A DNA stretch of 19,363 nt from Puniceicoccales bacterium (lineage in GTDB: Bacteria > Verrucomicrobiota > Verrucomicrobiia > Opitutales > JAIRKQ01). The notes beneath the pieces are model-generated. The model ran no database searches and was not told where the DNA came from. It saw only the letters and a program-made list of their open reading frames with translations. Of the stretch, positions 6,425 to 14,890 are shown in pieces (position 1 is the first letter of the stretch; the number at the start of each line of letters is the position of its first letter). Both the position numbers and the translations under genes were made by a program. The stretch lies in assembly GCA_031288455.1 (NCBI GenBank), contig JAITRI010000028.1:1-19363 (forward strand), in the 5' to 3' direction.

Positions 6425-7282
6425 ATGGATATCAGCGAGGTGGAATTTAATAATCTAAAATTGCTGGCTGCGAACGTGACTCCATCGCGATACCTTTTTA
6501 ATCCGTCGGATGTCGCCAAGCTGATAAGTTGGCAGATCGTCATGGCTGACAATTCCGTGCGCGATATACTTTTTGCGGAAATAGGCAGCGGAGGAAATTT
6601 CAAAAGCGTTGGGTCGAGCATCCGTTTCAATGCTAAATCGATGCCAATTTCAGGATTCCAAGATTTTGACGTGGAAACTTTAAAATTCAAGGTGGCGGAC
6701 TCCAACAAATATGAAATTGTGTTCACCCCCGAAGATGTGGAAAATTTAGCGTGCCAGCCGAGAATAGTGTACAAGCTGTCGGAATTATATTTTCACCTAG
6801 AAATCGCCGTCACAAACAGAAGCGGAATGCCGATATACTGGCGCCCTGAAATACATTTCTTCGTGACGTTGCCGTGGACCGACGAGACGCCGCTGGAGAA
6901 ATATATTGTGAAGAGCGTCGCAAAGAAACGGCTGCGCATGGCGGATGACTTGTCGATCATAAGCTCCACAAAGTCCAGCGAAAAAATACCGCTCGATGCA
7001 CTGGAAAACGGAACCTTTGGTCTCACGCAGCTGAGCGACAGTAAAATTTGGATCGGTACATCCAATGAGGAGGAGGGGATCTCGTTCATTTTCGGCAACA
7101 AGACGCCGAAATCAGTCTTCGTGATGCGCAAAACCGCAACTGCAAACAAGGTGGAGGCGGCCTTTCTCTCCGACCTGCCATCGGCCACTGATGGCACAGT
7201 ATCAAACGGGGACATGCAGAATTACATGGCCATCGCGCCCAATCGCACCGGGAGCTTTTCCGCTGAAATTTCAGCCTACTGA
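6425..7282 (+). CDS. Aldose 1-epimerase (galactose mutarotase)-like protein
   Basis: The 285-residue product appears to be an all-beta protein. The best clue is residues 122-150, where a strand, an Asn-Arg-Ser-Gly turn and an E-I-H-F-F-V-T-L-P segment match the conserved core of the mutarotase superfamily, in which the His (here H144) contacts the sugar. The final residues (NRTGSFSAEISAY) match the family's closing strand. The second catalytic residue, a Glu late in the sequence, is not identifiable: the likely region reads MAIAPN. The enzyme may be inactive or act on a different ligand, such as a phosphorylated or polymer-bound sugar. It lies between miaA and hldD on the same strand, so a link to envelope sugars is plausible but inferred. 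The family call is moderate and the substrate unknown. Confidence 0.5.
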   Translation: MDISEVEFNNLKLLAANVTPSRYLFNPSDVAKLISWQIVMADNSVRDILFAEIGSGGNFKSVGSSIRFNAKSMPISGFQDFDVETLKFKVADSNKYEIVFTPEDVENLACQPRIVYKLSELYFHLEIAVTNRSGMPIYWRPEIHFFVTLPWTDETPLEKYIVKSVAKKRLRMADDLSIISSTKSSEKIPLDALENGTFGLTQLSDSKIWIGTSNEEEGISFIFGNKTPKSVFVMRKTATANKVEAAFLSDLPSATDGTVSNGDMQNYMAIAPNRTGSFSAEISAY

Positions 7283-7341
7283 TGCACATTGGCGGCGAAT
7301 TGCATTGATCAATCGCTCCCATTGCTTACACAGGCGTTGCA

Positions 7342-8355
7342 ATGAAACTGTCGCAGGATGGAACAATTTTAGTAACCGGCGGAGCCGGGTTTATCGGAAG
7401 CGCCCTGATTTGCGAACTGAATAGGCGCGGCTTCGACAACATTTTGGTGGCGGATTTCATGGGAGATGACGGCAAATTTCGCAATCTTGTCCCGCTGCGA
7501 TTCATGGACTATGTGGAGGCGGACACACTGCTGCGGCTGGTGGAAAGGAATGATGCGCTAGTCGGCGACATCGGGCATATTTTCCACCTGGGGGCGTGCG
7601 CATCGACGGCGGAGTGTGACATGTCCTATCTCATAGGAAATAATTACGAATACGGCAAAAAATTGGCAAATTTTGCCGAAAGCAGAGGTATTCGCTTCCT
7701 CTATGCGTCGTCCGCCGCCACCTACGGCGATGGTTCGCGCGGAATGTCCGATGCGCAAAATTTCCACCGGCTGCGCCCACTGAACGCATACGGCTACTCC
7801 AAATATCTGTTCGATCAGTACGCTGCGCGGAATAATTTGCACGCCTATGGCATGAAATATTTCAATGTTTTCGGCCCCAATGAATATCACAAGCGCGACA
7901 TGCGCAGCATGGTGCTGAAATCATACGAGTCCATCCGCGAAAACGGCAAAATTTATCTGTTCAAAAGCCACAGGGCGGAATACGCCGATGGCGAACAGAT
8001 GCGCGATTTCCTGTACGTGAAGGATGCCGTCGCAATGACAATATTTTTGTCGGAAATCCCGGATGTGATCGATGGAATTTCAACGCATGGACTATACAAT
8101 ATCGGATCATCCGCAGCGTCGACGTGGAAAGAACTGGCACAGTCAATTTTCGACGCCATGGGAATGGAGATGTCAGTGGAATTCGTCGACATGCCACACG
8201 ACCTGCGGGATAGATACCAGTACCACACGCGCGCTGACATTTCGAAACTGCGCGCCGTCGGGTACTCCGGAGAGATCACGCCACTGAAGGACGCCGTTTC
8301 GGATTACGTCACAAACTATCTGGCGTGCGGCATGAAGGTGATGGATCCCGATTGA
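7342..8355 (+). CDS. hldD: ADP-L-glycero-D-manno-heptose 6-epimerase
   Basis: HldD inverts C6 of ADP-D-glycero-D-manno-heptose to give the L,D-heptose donor used for the LPS inner core. The 337-residue product is a short-chain dehydrogenase-type enzyme. It has the Rossmann motif GGAGFIGS at 13-20 and a HLGACASTAECDM stretch at 82-94. The SSAATYGDG loop is at 123-131, the catalytic Tyr-x3-Lys at Y150/K154, and a further conserved Lys at 184 in GPNEYHK. RDFLYVKDA at 221-229 is the usual late motif. It is slightly longer than the E. coli enzyme (310). It follows the aldose-epimerase-like gene by 59 bases. With lptD it shows that the cell makes a heptose-containing LPS. Confidence 0.93.
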   Translation: MKLSQDGTILVTGGAGFIGSALICELNRRGFDNILVADFMGDDGKFRNLVPLRFMDYVEADTLLRLVERNDALVGDIGHIFHLGACASTAECDMSYLIGNNYEYGKKLANFAESRGIRFLYASSAATYGDGSRGMSDAQNFHRLRPLNAYGYSKYLFDQYAARNNLHAYGMKYFNVFGPNEYHKRDMRSMVLKSYESIRENGKIYLFKSHRAEYADGEQMRDFLYVKDAVAMTIFLSEIPDVIDGISTHGLYNIGSSAASTWKELAQSIFDAMGMEMSVEFVDMPHDLRDRYQYHTRADISKLRAVGYSGEITPLKDAVSDYVTNYLACGMKVMDPD

Positions 8356-8386
8356 TTTTCACGCGAAATGCTAATCACATTGGCCA

Positions 8387-8435
8387 ACGCGCGGCAATGA
8401 TTTGTAAAAGCCTTGCCAATGGACGCGCGGCAATG
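8387..8435. repeat. 13-base direct repeat upstream of the 671-aa gene
   Basis: ACGCGCGGCAATG occurs at 8387-8399 and again at 8423-8435, 36 bases apart start to start. Each copy is preceded by a similar TTGGCCA / TTGCCAATGG context. It lies in the 136-base gap after hldD and just ahead of a candidate promoter. It could be a regulator site or chance; nothing else marks it. Confidence 0.4.
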
Positions 8436-8448
8436 TTCAAAATTTTGC

Positions 8449-8478
8449 TTGACGTTTCACTTTTTTACGCGACATTCT
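8449..8478 (+). promoter_or_regulatory. Candidate promoter for the 671-aa gene
   Basis: TTGACG at 8449-8454 is a good -35 match. The possible -10 boxes (GACATT after 16 bases or CATTCT after 18) are poor. It sits 14-38 bases ahead of the ATG at 8492, in a gap that separates this gene from hldD. Confidence 0.3.
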
Positions 8479-8491
8479 CGAAACAGGGCAC

Positions 8492-10507
8492 ATGGACGAA
8501 AATTTAAGTGTAGTGGGCAACGTGACGAATCACAGCGTGATAAATCACCCCATTGATTCGACATTTGACGGTAAACAGCCGGACGAGGACGATGCTCTTT
8601 TCTTAAGCGGTAGCGCAAGCAGGGCAATTTTCGCTGTGCCCACAGCGGAACAACGGCCAATGGCAATGGAAATTCACGGCGAATGTGGCAATTCACAGCC
8701 GCTGCATGACAGAAATATTTTACAGCTGCAAAATGGCGAAAATCCAGAACCCATGGATGCGCAACTCGTGCTATATTCGCAATCCAACACCACCGATGGC
8801 ATCCCGGATAGTCCCAATGGAAAATGTGAAAATTCCGCAGTGGTGAAAATGCGAAAGATTGGAGAATATTTGTGGTGTCTCCTATCGACAAAACCACTCT
8901 CGGAAAAGAAAATCCTATCCCTAATGGGTCAACGAATTGCAAAAGTTCGCACGGAATTTGGACTCGAGCAAAATAGGCCCATTGGCATATATTTTCACGG
9001 AACGATTGAACAGAACAATCTCTCACACGATGAAAAGGTAGTGTGGGAATACCATATCGATGCGGACCACGAGTGTTCGCAGCACCCAAGGCGGCAAAAT
9101 CTACTGTTTGCGATTACCAACGGTCGCACGATTAGCATAATTCGATACATCGCATGCGACATCATATGGGAGATATTCTCGGCAATGAAAAGAAAAATTC
9201 CACAGCAATTTCTCCGGCATTCGTGCGAACTTGTGAATGGAATTTTACAGTGCATATCCGCCGGGAAAGTGTCAACGGTGGTATTGCAAAAATCAGCACT
9301 AAGTTCACTGCTGCCCAAGATCGTTACTGATGCGCAGAGTGCATCGACTCAAATTGGAAATTTGATACCGGCCCTCATACTTTGCGGCAATAAATTACTC
9401 CTGCTGCTGCAAAGCATGCGCAGCGCAGTCGCCATGGAATCATTGCAACTGTACACGCGCACAATTCCAGTCATGATGAGCATATCCGTGTACGACGTGA
9501 GACTCAATGAGCTGCGCAAAATAATACAGGCGATCATTTCGCGAGGATTTTCATTTTCCCAATCTGACAGAGACGCAAAAAATGCCGAATATTTGATAAA
9601 TGCGATATTTTCTCTGATTTGCAAAGAAACCGGGGAAATGAAAATCATTGGTGCATTGGCATCACTGTGGGAAAATAATCGCAGCAGCATAGCACAATGC
9701 ATCGCAATTGACGGGAAAGTTGCCGACTTTCTGCTGCCGAAAATTTTAAAAATCGTGCAAGACTTCGGAATACAATTGTCCGATTCCGGCATGCTACTGC
9801 CGGAGAAGGAGAGCAGAGGCGCTAAAGTTGTACAGGAGCGTCCTTTGGAGATTGCCAAAAATAGCGCGCCATCCTTCGGAAGTTCTCCGAATACTTTTGC
9901 CACGCCGACGTGCATTTCTCCGATGGACATTTTCCCATCCGGATGTGAAAATCACTGGCCGCTTGTGCCGCACTCATCATCGAGTTCACACCACACAGCA
10001 GGCCTCACATCCGCAACTGGAATTTTTCCAAACTACAAAATGCTGGGACCAGAGGCACTGGCGCGCGACATTAAAAATGGGAGCAGTTTGACAAATTTGT
10101 CGCTGGAAGCAAAATTGCCCATTGGGCTCCAAAGTTCGTCGAAATTTTCCGAAAAAAATCCGCTGTTCGCTTCGATGGTCGAAAAATTCATCGGCGAATC
10201 AAAGAGCAAAAACATTCACCGGACGCCGGAAATGACCAAAGAACCAAATGCGACCTTCAGTGACAAGGACGATGGAATATCTTCGGCAACATCACAGATG
10301 GAGATGGAAGAGGATCGCATAGCCCCACCGGCCATCGAATTGCCGCTCCCGAACTTACTGGGCGTTGCACCTCAAGGTGGCGACAATGCAATCCAACGGA
10401 ATGAGTCTCAGAATCAGGCGCTCGGCAAAGATGCGCACGTGACGCATCCCGCTGTCCACGGCGCCATTCCACATTCCAATTGGGCCCTTGTTTTCGACGA
10501 AACTTGA
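8492..10507 (+). CDS. Unrecognised 671-residue protein with helical core and low-complexity C-terminus
   Basis: I do not recognise this family. The frame is 671 codons from ATG with no internal stop. Residues 1-115 are polar and rich in Asn, Asp, Gln, Pro and Ser. Residues about 116-430 look folded, with alternating hydrophobic helices, including a strongly hydrophobic stretch at about 288-306 that might be a membrane segment or a buried helix. Residues about 435-671 are rich in Ser, Pro, Asn and charged residues and are probably disordered. There is no signal peptide, and I see no nucleotide-binding or metal-binding motif. It stands apart from hldD by 136 bases with a candidate promoter, and it faces rpoC tail to tail. 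Base composition resembles its neighbours. A lineage-specific cytosolic protein or a secreted effector would both fit the layout; neither is shown. Confidence 0.7.
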   Translation: MDENLSVVGNVTNHSVINHPIDSTFDGKQPDEDDALFLSGSASRAIFAVPTAEQRPMAMEIHGECGNSQPLHDRNILQLQNGENPEPMDAQLVLYSQSNTTDGIPDSPNGKCENSAVVKMRKIGEYLWCLLSTKPLSEKKILSLMGQRIAKVRTEFGLEQNRPIGIYFHGTIEQNNLSHDEKVVWEYHIDADHECSQHPRRQNLLFAITNGRTISIIRYIACDIIWEIFSAMKRKIPQQFLRHSCELVNGILQCISAGKVSTVVLQKSALSSLLPKIVTDAQSASTQIGNLIPALILCGNKLLLLLQSMRSAVAMESLQLYTRTIPVMMSISVYDVRLNELRKIIQAIISRGFSFSQSDRDAKNAEYLINAIFSLICKETGEMKIIGALASLWENNRSSIAQCIAIDGKVADFLLPKILKIVQDFGIQLSDSGMLLPEKESRGAKVVQERPLEIAKNSAPSFGSSPNTFATPTCISPMDIFPSGCENHWPLVPHSSSSSHHTAGLTSATGIFPNYKMLGPEALARDIKNGSSLTNLSLEAKLPIGLQSSSKFSEKNPLFASMVEKFIGESKSKNIHRTPEMTKEPNATFSDKDDGISSATSQMEMEEDRIAPPAIELPLPNLLGVAPQGGDNAIQRNESQNQALGKDAHVTHPAVHGAIPHSNWALVFDET

Positions 10508-10712
10508 CGCGAAAACACGCGAAAAACTAGCCGACTCAGGAGAACTCCGCTCCTAAGCATCCCAACACATTAACTGCACGCGTCAATCTTTCATTTTCTA
10601 CCTGGCAAATTCACAGCGGCGAAATTTTCACACTTTCCTTCTCCAATAGACGGCGCGCAGCGCCGGTGCGCCGGAATTACACCACCGCGACAGGTGATAT
10701 CAGGCCTGCGAA
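10508..10712. other. Convergent intergenic spacer with two hairpins
   Basis: This 205-base gap separates the 3' end of the 671-aa gene (+) from the 3' end of rpoC (-). It holds AGGAG-aactccg-CTCCT at 10538-10554 and a GC-rich palindrome at 10651-10674. It also has a short direct repeat, ACGCGAAAA, just after the plus-strand stop. No open frame here looks like a gene. Confidence 0.5.
10651..10674 (-). terminator. Possible rpoC 3' hairpin
   Basis: The sequence contains GGCGC-gca-GCGCC, and alternatively GGCGC pairing with a later GCGCC, plus CCGG-tgcg-CCGG. This gives competing GC-rich stems about 40 bases past the rpoC stop. No run of T follows on either strand, so it is not a canonical intrinsic terminator. 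It may be a mRNA-end hairpin or a Rho-dependent region. Confidence 0.3.
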
Positions 10713-13700
10713 CTACATTTGCATCAGCATCGGGCGCGGAACATTTTCCAGCTCATGCATTTCCGGCGGGTCGCCCAAATGTTTCAGTTTTAGGTTGCGA
10801 TATGCCGGAAGCCCCGTGCCAGCCGGTATCAAATTCCCCATGATCACATTTTCCTTAAATCCTCTCAGATGGTCCACTTTTCCCGATGTTGCGGCTTCCG
10901 TCAGAACTTTCGTCGTTTCCTGGAATGATGCCGCGGCGATGAAACTGTCTGTCTCAATGGACGACTTTGTTATTCCCATGAGCAGCGGCTCGCACACGGC
11001 CGGATCTCCGCCGGCGTCTATGATCTTTCGATTTTCGTCAAGGAATGTGTCGCGTGTGACCTGTTCACCCCATGAAAAATCAGAATCTCCCGGTTCCGTC
11101 ACGCGCACTTTCTTCAGCATGCAGGCGACTATTATTTCTATGTGTTTGTCGTTAATCACGACACCCTGCAGCCGATACACCTTTTGAATTTCCGAGATTA
11201 AATATTCCTGCAGGCTCGACGGCCCAAGAATGCTCAGTATTTCATGCGGATCGGGGGACCCATCGGTGAGACTGTGCCCCTTATTTATGAAATCTCCCTC
11301 GTGCACGATGATGTGTTTGCCGTGCGGAATTAAATATTCCTGTTTGGCGCCGCTTTCGCTGTCCGTAACAAATATGCGCCGCTTGTTTCGCACGGTGCCA
11401 CCGAACGATACAACTCCGTCCGATTTCGACATTTCAGCGGCATCCTTTGGGCGTCTTGCCTCGAACAGTTCCGCAATTCTCGGGAGTCCACCGGTGATAT
11501 CTTGTGTCTTCGACGCGGAACGCGATGTTTTTGCCAACAGCGCTCCTGCCTGCACCTCGCTATTATTTTCCACGATCACCTGTGCGCCTGTCGGGACTGA
11601 GTACGTCGCTATCACCTTATCGTAGGACAGACCGCTGTCATTTTTCCCGGCCAAAATTTCAATTACCGGGTTCAGATCCTCCTTGTGCTCCGTGATGATC
11701 GTGGCGATGCGCCCGGTGGAAATGTCGACGTCTCTCTTGACTGTCACGCCAGGGATCATGTCCCTGAAGCTGATCACGCCTGATTTTTCCGAGAGTATCG
11801 GCATGTTGTGCGGATCCCACATTACGATAAGATCGCCCTTTTCCACCCTCGCGCCATCCGCGACATGCAGCAGCGACCCGGTGACTATGGAATAGGATTC
11901 GATGTCTCTCCCATCCCCGTCGAGAATCTGAACGGATCCAGTTTTATTGAGTACGATGTTGGCGCCCTCGATCGTAGTGACAACGCGCAGGCCATTGAAT
12001 TTTACTGTTCCAGCATGGCGCGCGCGATATTCTGAACTTTTCAGCACCTGGCTCGCAACACCTCCCACGTGGAACGTCCGCAGCGTCAACTGCGTTCCTG
12101 GCTCTCCTATCGACTGTGCGGCGATGATCCCAACCGCTGTCCCGCGTTCGACCATGCTGTTGGTGGCAGGATTTATTCCGTATGCCTTCGCCGGAATTGA
12201 GCTTTTGTGCGTGTGCGTCAGGGGCGACATTATCTTGACGCGCTCGATGCCACACTCCTCTACGCGCTTCGCAACGTCAGCGGTTATGAGTTCTCCGCAT
12301 TGCACGATCACCTCATCCGGATCGAGCGGATTTCTCACATCGTCACTGGCGCAACGCCCGACAATTCTATCCGCCAGACTGACAATTTCATCATCTCCCT
12401 CCAAAATTGCGCATTTCCAAATGCCACTTCTGTTGCCGTTGTCCTGATCCCCAATTACGCAATCCATGGCGACATCGCACAGTTTGCGCGTCAAATATCC
12501 AGCATCGGCGGTTTTCAGCGCCGTGTCCGCTAACCCCTTTCGCGCGCCGTGCGTGGAAATGAAGTATTCCAAAACCGACAACCCTTCCCTGAATGATGAT
12601 AAAATTGGGCGCTCGATGATCTCTCCTGACGGTTTTGCCATGAGTCCGCGCATGCCGCACAGCTGCCTCACCTGCTGACGATTTCCCCTTGCGCCGGAAT
12701 CCATCATAAGGAAAACTGAATTTACGTCATTTGAATTGCCATTTTTTGCCAGGGAATCGAATGCCATGAGCGCGATGTCATCGGTCGCCGCCGTCCAAAT
12801 GTCGACGATTTTATTGGAACGCTCACCGGCTGTGATTATTCCGCGCTTGTATTGCGTTTCCACATCCGCGATTTTCTTCCTGGCGGCGGCAATGATCTTC
12901 TGCTTATTCTCCGGGATTATCATGTCGCCGATTCCTATGGATAATCCGGCCTTCATGGCCTCCTTGAACCCAAGATCCTTCAACCTGTCAAGCGTTCGGA
13001 CCGCGACTTCCTGTCCAGCAACCTTGTAGGTGTCGAGGACCAAATCCCCAAGTTTGCCCTTGGCAACCGGGGAATTCACAAAGCCGAGCGCGCGCGGAAA
13101 AATGCTGTTGAAGATGATCCTGCCGAGCGTCGTCTCTAGGATTTTGGCGTTTGGGTTCCCGTGGCGCGTTTTCTGATTATAGTCCGGATTCGGATACCGC
13201 ACCCTATCGTGTTTCTTCAGCAAATCATCGGCCTCTATGCGCAGCGCCTCTTCGACGCTGGAAATCAACGGCAATACCGCTCCCTCCGGTTTTTTAGATT
13301 TCGGTTCAATTGTTAAATAATATGCGCCGAGCACTATGTCCTGCGACGGCGTCAGGACAGGCTTACCACTGGACGGAGAGAATATATTTTTGGAGGCCAG
13401 CAGTAGCATTTTTGCTTCCATCACCGCCTCAAGCGAAAGCGGCACATGGACAGCCATCTGATCACCATCGAAGTCGGCGTTGAACGCTGAACACACCAGC
13501 GGATGGAGGCGGATGGCGTCTCCCTCTATCAATACCGGCTCAAATGCCTGTATCGACAATCTATGGAGCGTCGGTGCACGATTCAAAAGCACCGGATGTT
13601 CGCGCGTCACCTCCTCAAGAATATCCCACGCCTCGGGAGCTTGTTTTTCTATCATCTTCCTGGCGCTGCGCACTGTGTGCACAAATCCGAATTCCTTCAG

Positions 13701-14879
13701 GCGCCTTATGATGAACGGCTCAAACAATACCCACGCCATGCGCTTCGGCAACCCACACTGGTGGAGCTTCAGCTCCGGACCAATCACGATGACGGAACGT
13801 CCGCTGTAATCGACGCGCTTACCAAGCAAATTCTGCCTGAAGCGGCCCTGTTTCCCCTTTAGCATTTCACTGAGCGACTTCAGTGGCCTGTTGCCAGCTC
13901 CAACCACCGTTCTGCCATGCCTATCGTTTTCGAACAGCGCATCGACGGCCTCCTGCAGCATGCGCATTTCATTGTGTATTATGACATCCGGCGTTTTGAG
14001 ACTAAGCAGGCTCTTCAGTCGATTGTTCCTATTTATTACGCGGCGATACAGGTCATTCAGGTCGCTCGTGGCAAAGCGTCCCCCATCCAACGGCACCAGC
14101 GGTCGCAAATCCGGCGGAATAATCGGAAGAACGTCCAATATCATCCACTCGGGACGCATATTGTTCACTTCAAACCCATTCGCCAACTTCAGGCGCTTTA
14201 TCAGTATCTTTTTCATCTGCTTCGAGTGTGTCACAAGCAGCTGCTCCTGCAGTTCGCTGATCAGCTCCTGAAGATTGATCTGCGCAAGAGCATCGCGCAC
14301 GGCGGCGGCCCCAGTTTTTGCCACAAACGCATCCTCTCCGTATTCCTCCTGCAGCTGCAGCCGTTCCTTCTCGCTGATTAATTGGCACTTTTGCAGATGC
14401 GTGACGCCCGGCTCCGTCACCATGTGGCTCTCGTAGTATATAACTTTTTCCAGGTCCTTGGCGGTCATGTCCAGCATCAGTCCGATTCTACTGGGCAAAC
14501 TCTTCAAAAACCAAATGTGGGAAATTGGCACCGCAAGCTCTATGTGCCCCATCCTGTCACGCCTGACGCGCGAAACTGTGACCTCAACACCGCAGCGTTC
14601 GCAGACAACGCCCTTGTGCTTTATGCGCTTGTACTTGCCGCATGCACACTCATAGTCGCGCACCGGGCCAAAGATTTTCTGGCAGAATAGTCCTCCCTGC
14701 TCCGGTTTGAACGTCCTATAGTTTATGGTTTCAGGATTTTTCACCTCGCCGCTCGACCAGGAACGAATGATGTCGGGGGAGGCAACCGAAATCCCAACGC
14801 AACTGTAGCCGCCGGAATCCTCGAATCCAAGGATCGATTTTACTTCCCTAAAGTTGGTTTTTTCGTCGGAACTCATCAT
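10713..14879 (-). CDS. rpoC: DNA-directed RNA polymerase subunit beta'
   Basis: RpoC forms the polymerase active centre with RpoB. The ATG at 14879 gives 1388 residues; a TTG at 14888 in the same frame is less likely. The first zinc site is intact (Cys 78, 80, 93, 96). The catalytic NADFDGDQ, which holds the three Mg-binding Asp, is at 467-474. The bridge-helix and trigger-loop sequences are well conserved, including the segment around GARKGLADTALKTADAGYLTRKL. The size matches compact beta' subunits such as the chlamydial one. The odd feature is the second zinc site: of the four Cys expected, only C807 remains, and the other three positions are His 889, Pro 896 and Ala 899. The reading frame is clean across that region, so this is not a frameshift. 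It follows rpoB closely, with 11 bases between stop and ATG, and must be co-transcribed with it. Confidence 0.97.
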   Translation of the reverse strand: MMSSDEKTNFREVKSILGFEDSGGYSCVGISVASPDIIRSWSSGEVKNPETINYRTFKPEQGGLFCQKIFGPVRDYECACGKYKRIKHKGVVCERCGVEVTVSRVRRDRMGHIELAVPISHIWFLKSLPSRIGLMLDMTAKDLEKVIYYESHMVTEPGVTHLQKCQLISEKERLQLQEEYGEDAFVAKTGAAAVRDALAQINLQELISELQEQLLVTHSKQMKKILIKRLKLANGFEVNNMRPEWMILDVLPIIPPDLRPLVPLDGGRFATSDLNDLYRRVINRNNRLKSLLSLKTPDVIIHNEMRMLQEAVDALFENDRHGRTVVGAGNRPLKSLSEMLKGKQGRFRQNLLGKRVDYSGRSVIVIGPELKLHQCGLPKRMAWVLFEPFIIRRLKEFGFVHTVRSARKMIEKQAPEAWDILEEVTREHPVLLNRAPTLHRLSIQAFEPVLIEGDAIRLHPLVCSAFNADFDGDQMAVHVPLSLEAVMEAKMLLLASKNIFSPSSGKPVLTPSQDIVLGAYYLTIEPKSKKPEGAVLPLISSVEEALRIEADDLLKKHDRVRYPNPDYNQKTRHGNPNAKILETTLGRIIFNSIFPRALGFVNSPVAKGKLGDLVLDTYKVAGQEVAVRTLDRLKDLGFKEAMKAGLSIGIGDMIIPENKQKIIAAARKKIADVETQYKRGIITAGERSNKIVDIWTAATDDIALMAFDSLAKNGNSNDVNSVFLMMDSGARGNRQQVRQLCGMRGLMAKPSGEIIERPILSSFREGLSVLEYFISTHGARKGLADTALKTADAGYLTRKLCDVAMDCVIGDQDNGNRSGIWKCAILEGDDEIVSLADRIVGRCASDDVRNPLDPDEVIVQCGELITADVAKRVEECGIERVKIMSPLTHTHKSSIPAKAYGINPATNSMVERGTAVGIIAAQSIGEPGTQLTLRTFHVGGVASQVLKSSEYRARHAGTVKFNGLRVVTTIEGANIVLNKTGSVQILDGDGRDIESYSIVTGSLLHVADGARVEKGDLIVMWDPHNMPILSEKSGVISFRDMIPGVTVKRDVDISTGRIATIITEHKEDLNPVIEILAGKNDSGLSYDKVIATYSVPTGAQVIVENNSEVQAGALLAKTSRSASKTQDITGGLPRIAELFEARRPKDAAEMSKSDGVVSFGGTVRNKRRIFVTDSESGAKQEYLIPHGKHIIVHEGDFINKGHSLTDGSPDPHEILSILGPSSLQEYLISEIQKVYRLQGVVINDKHIEIIVACMLKKVRVTEPGDSDFSWGEQVTRDTFLDENRKIIDAGGDPAVCEPLLMGITKSSIETDSFIAAASFQETTKVLTEAATSGKVDHLRGFKENVIMGNLIPAGTGLPAYRNLKLKHLGDPPEMHELENVPRPMLMQM

Positions 14880-14890
14880 TTTCAGCAAAA

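Noticed and set aside
8457..9089. Minus-strand frame of 210 codons opposite the 671-aa gene
   Set aside because: I considered it because the plus-strand gene is itself unrecognised. The plus frame is much longer, has a candidate promoter and a more protein-like composition; this one is rich in His, Arg, Cys and Trp as shadow frames often are.
14877..14888. TTG start of rpoC (and similar TTG for rpoB at 18682)
   Set aside because: Both genes have an ATG three or four codons later that fits the family N-terminus, and the TTG codons have no ribosome binding site.
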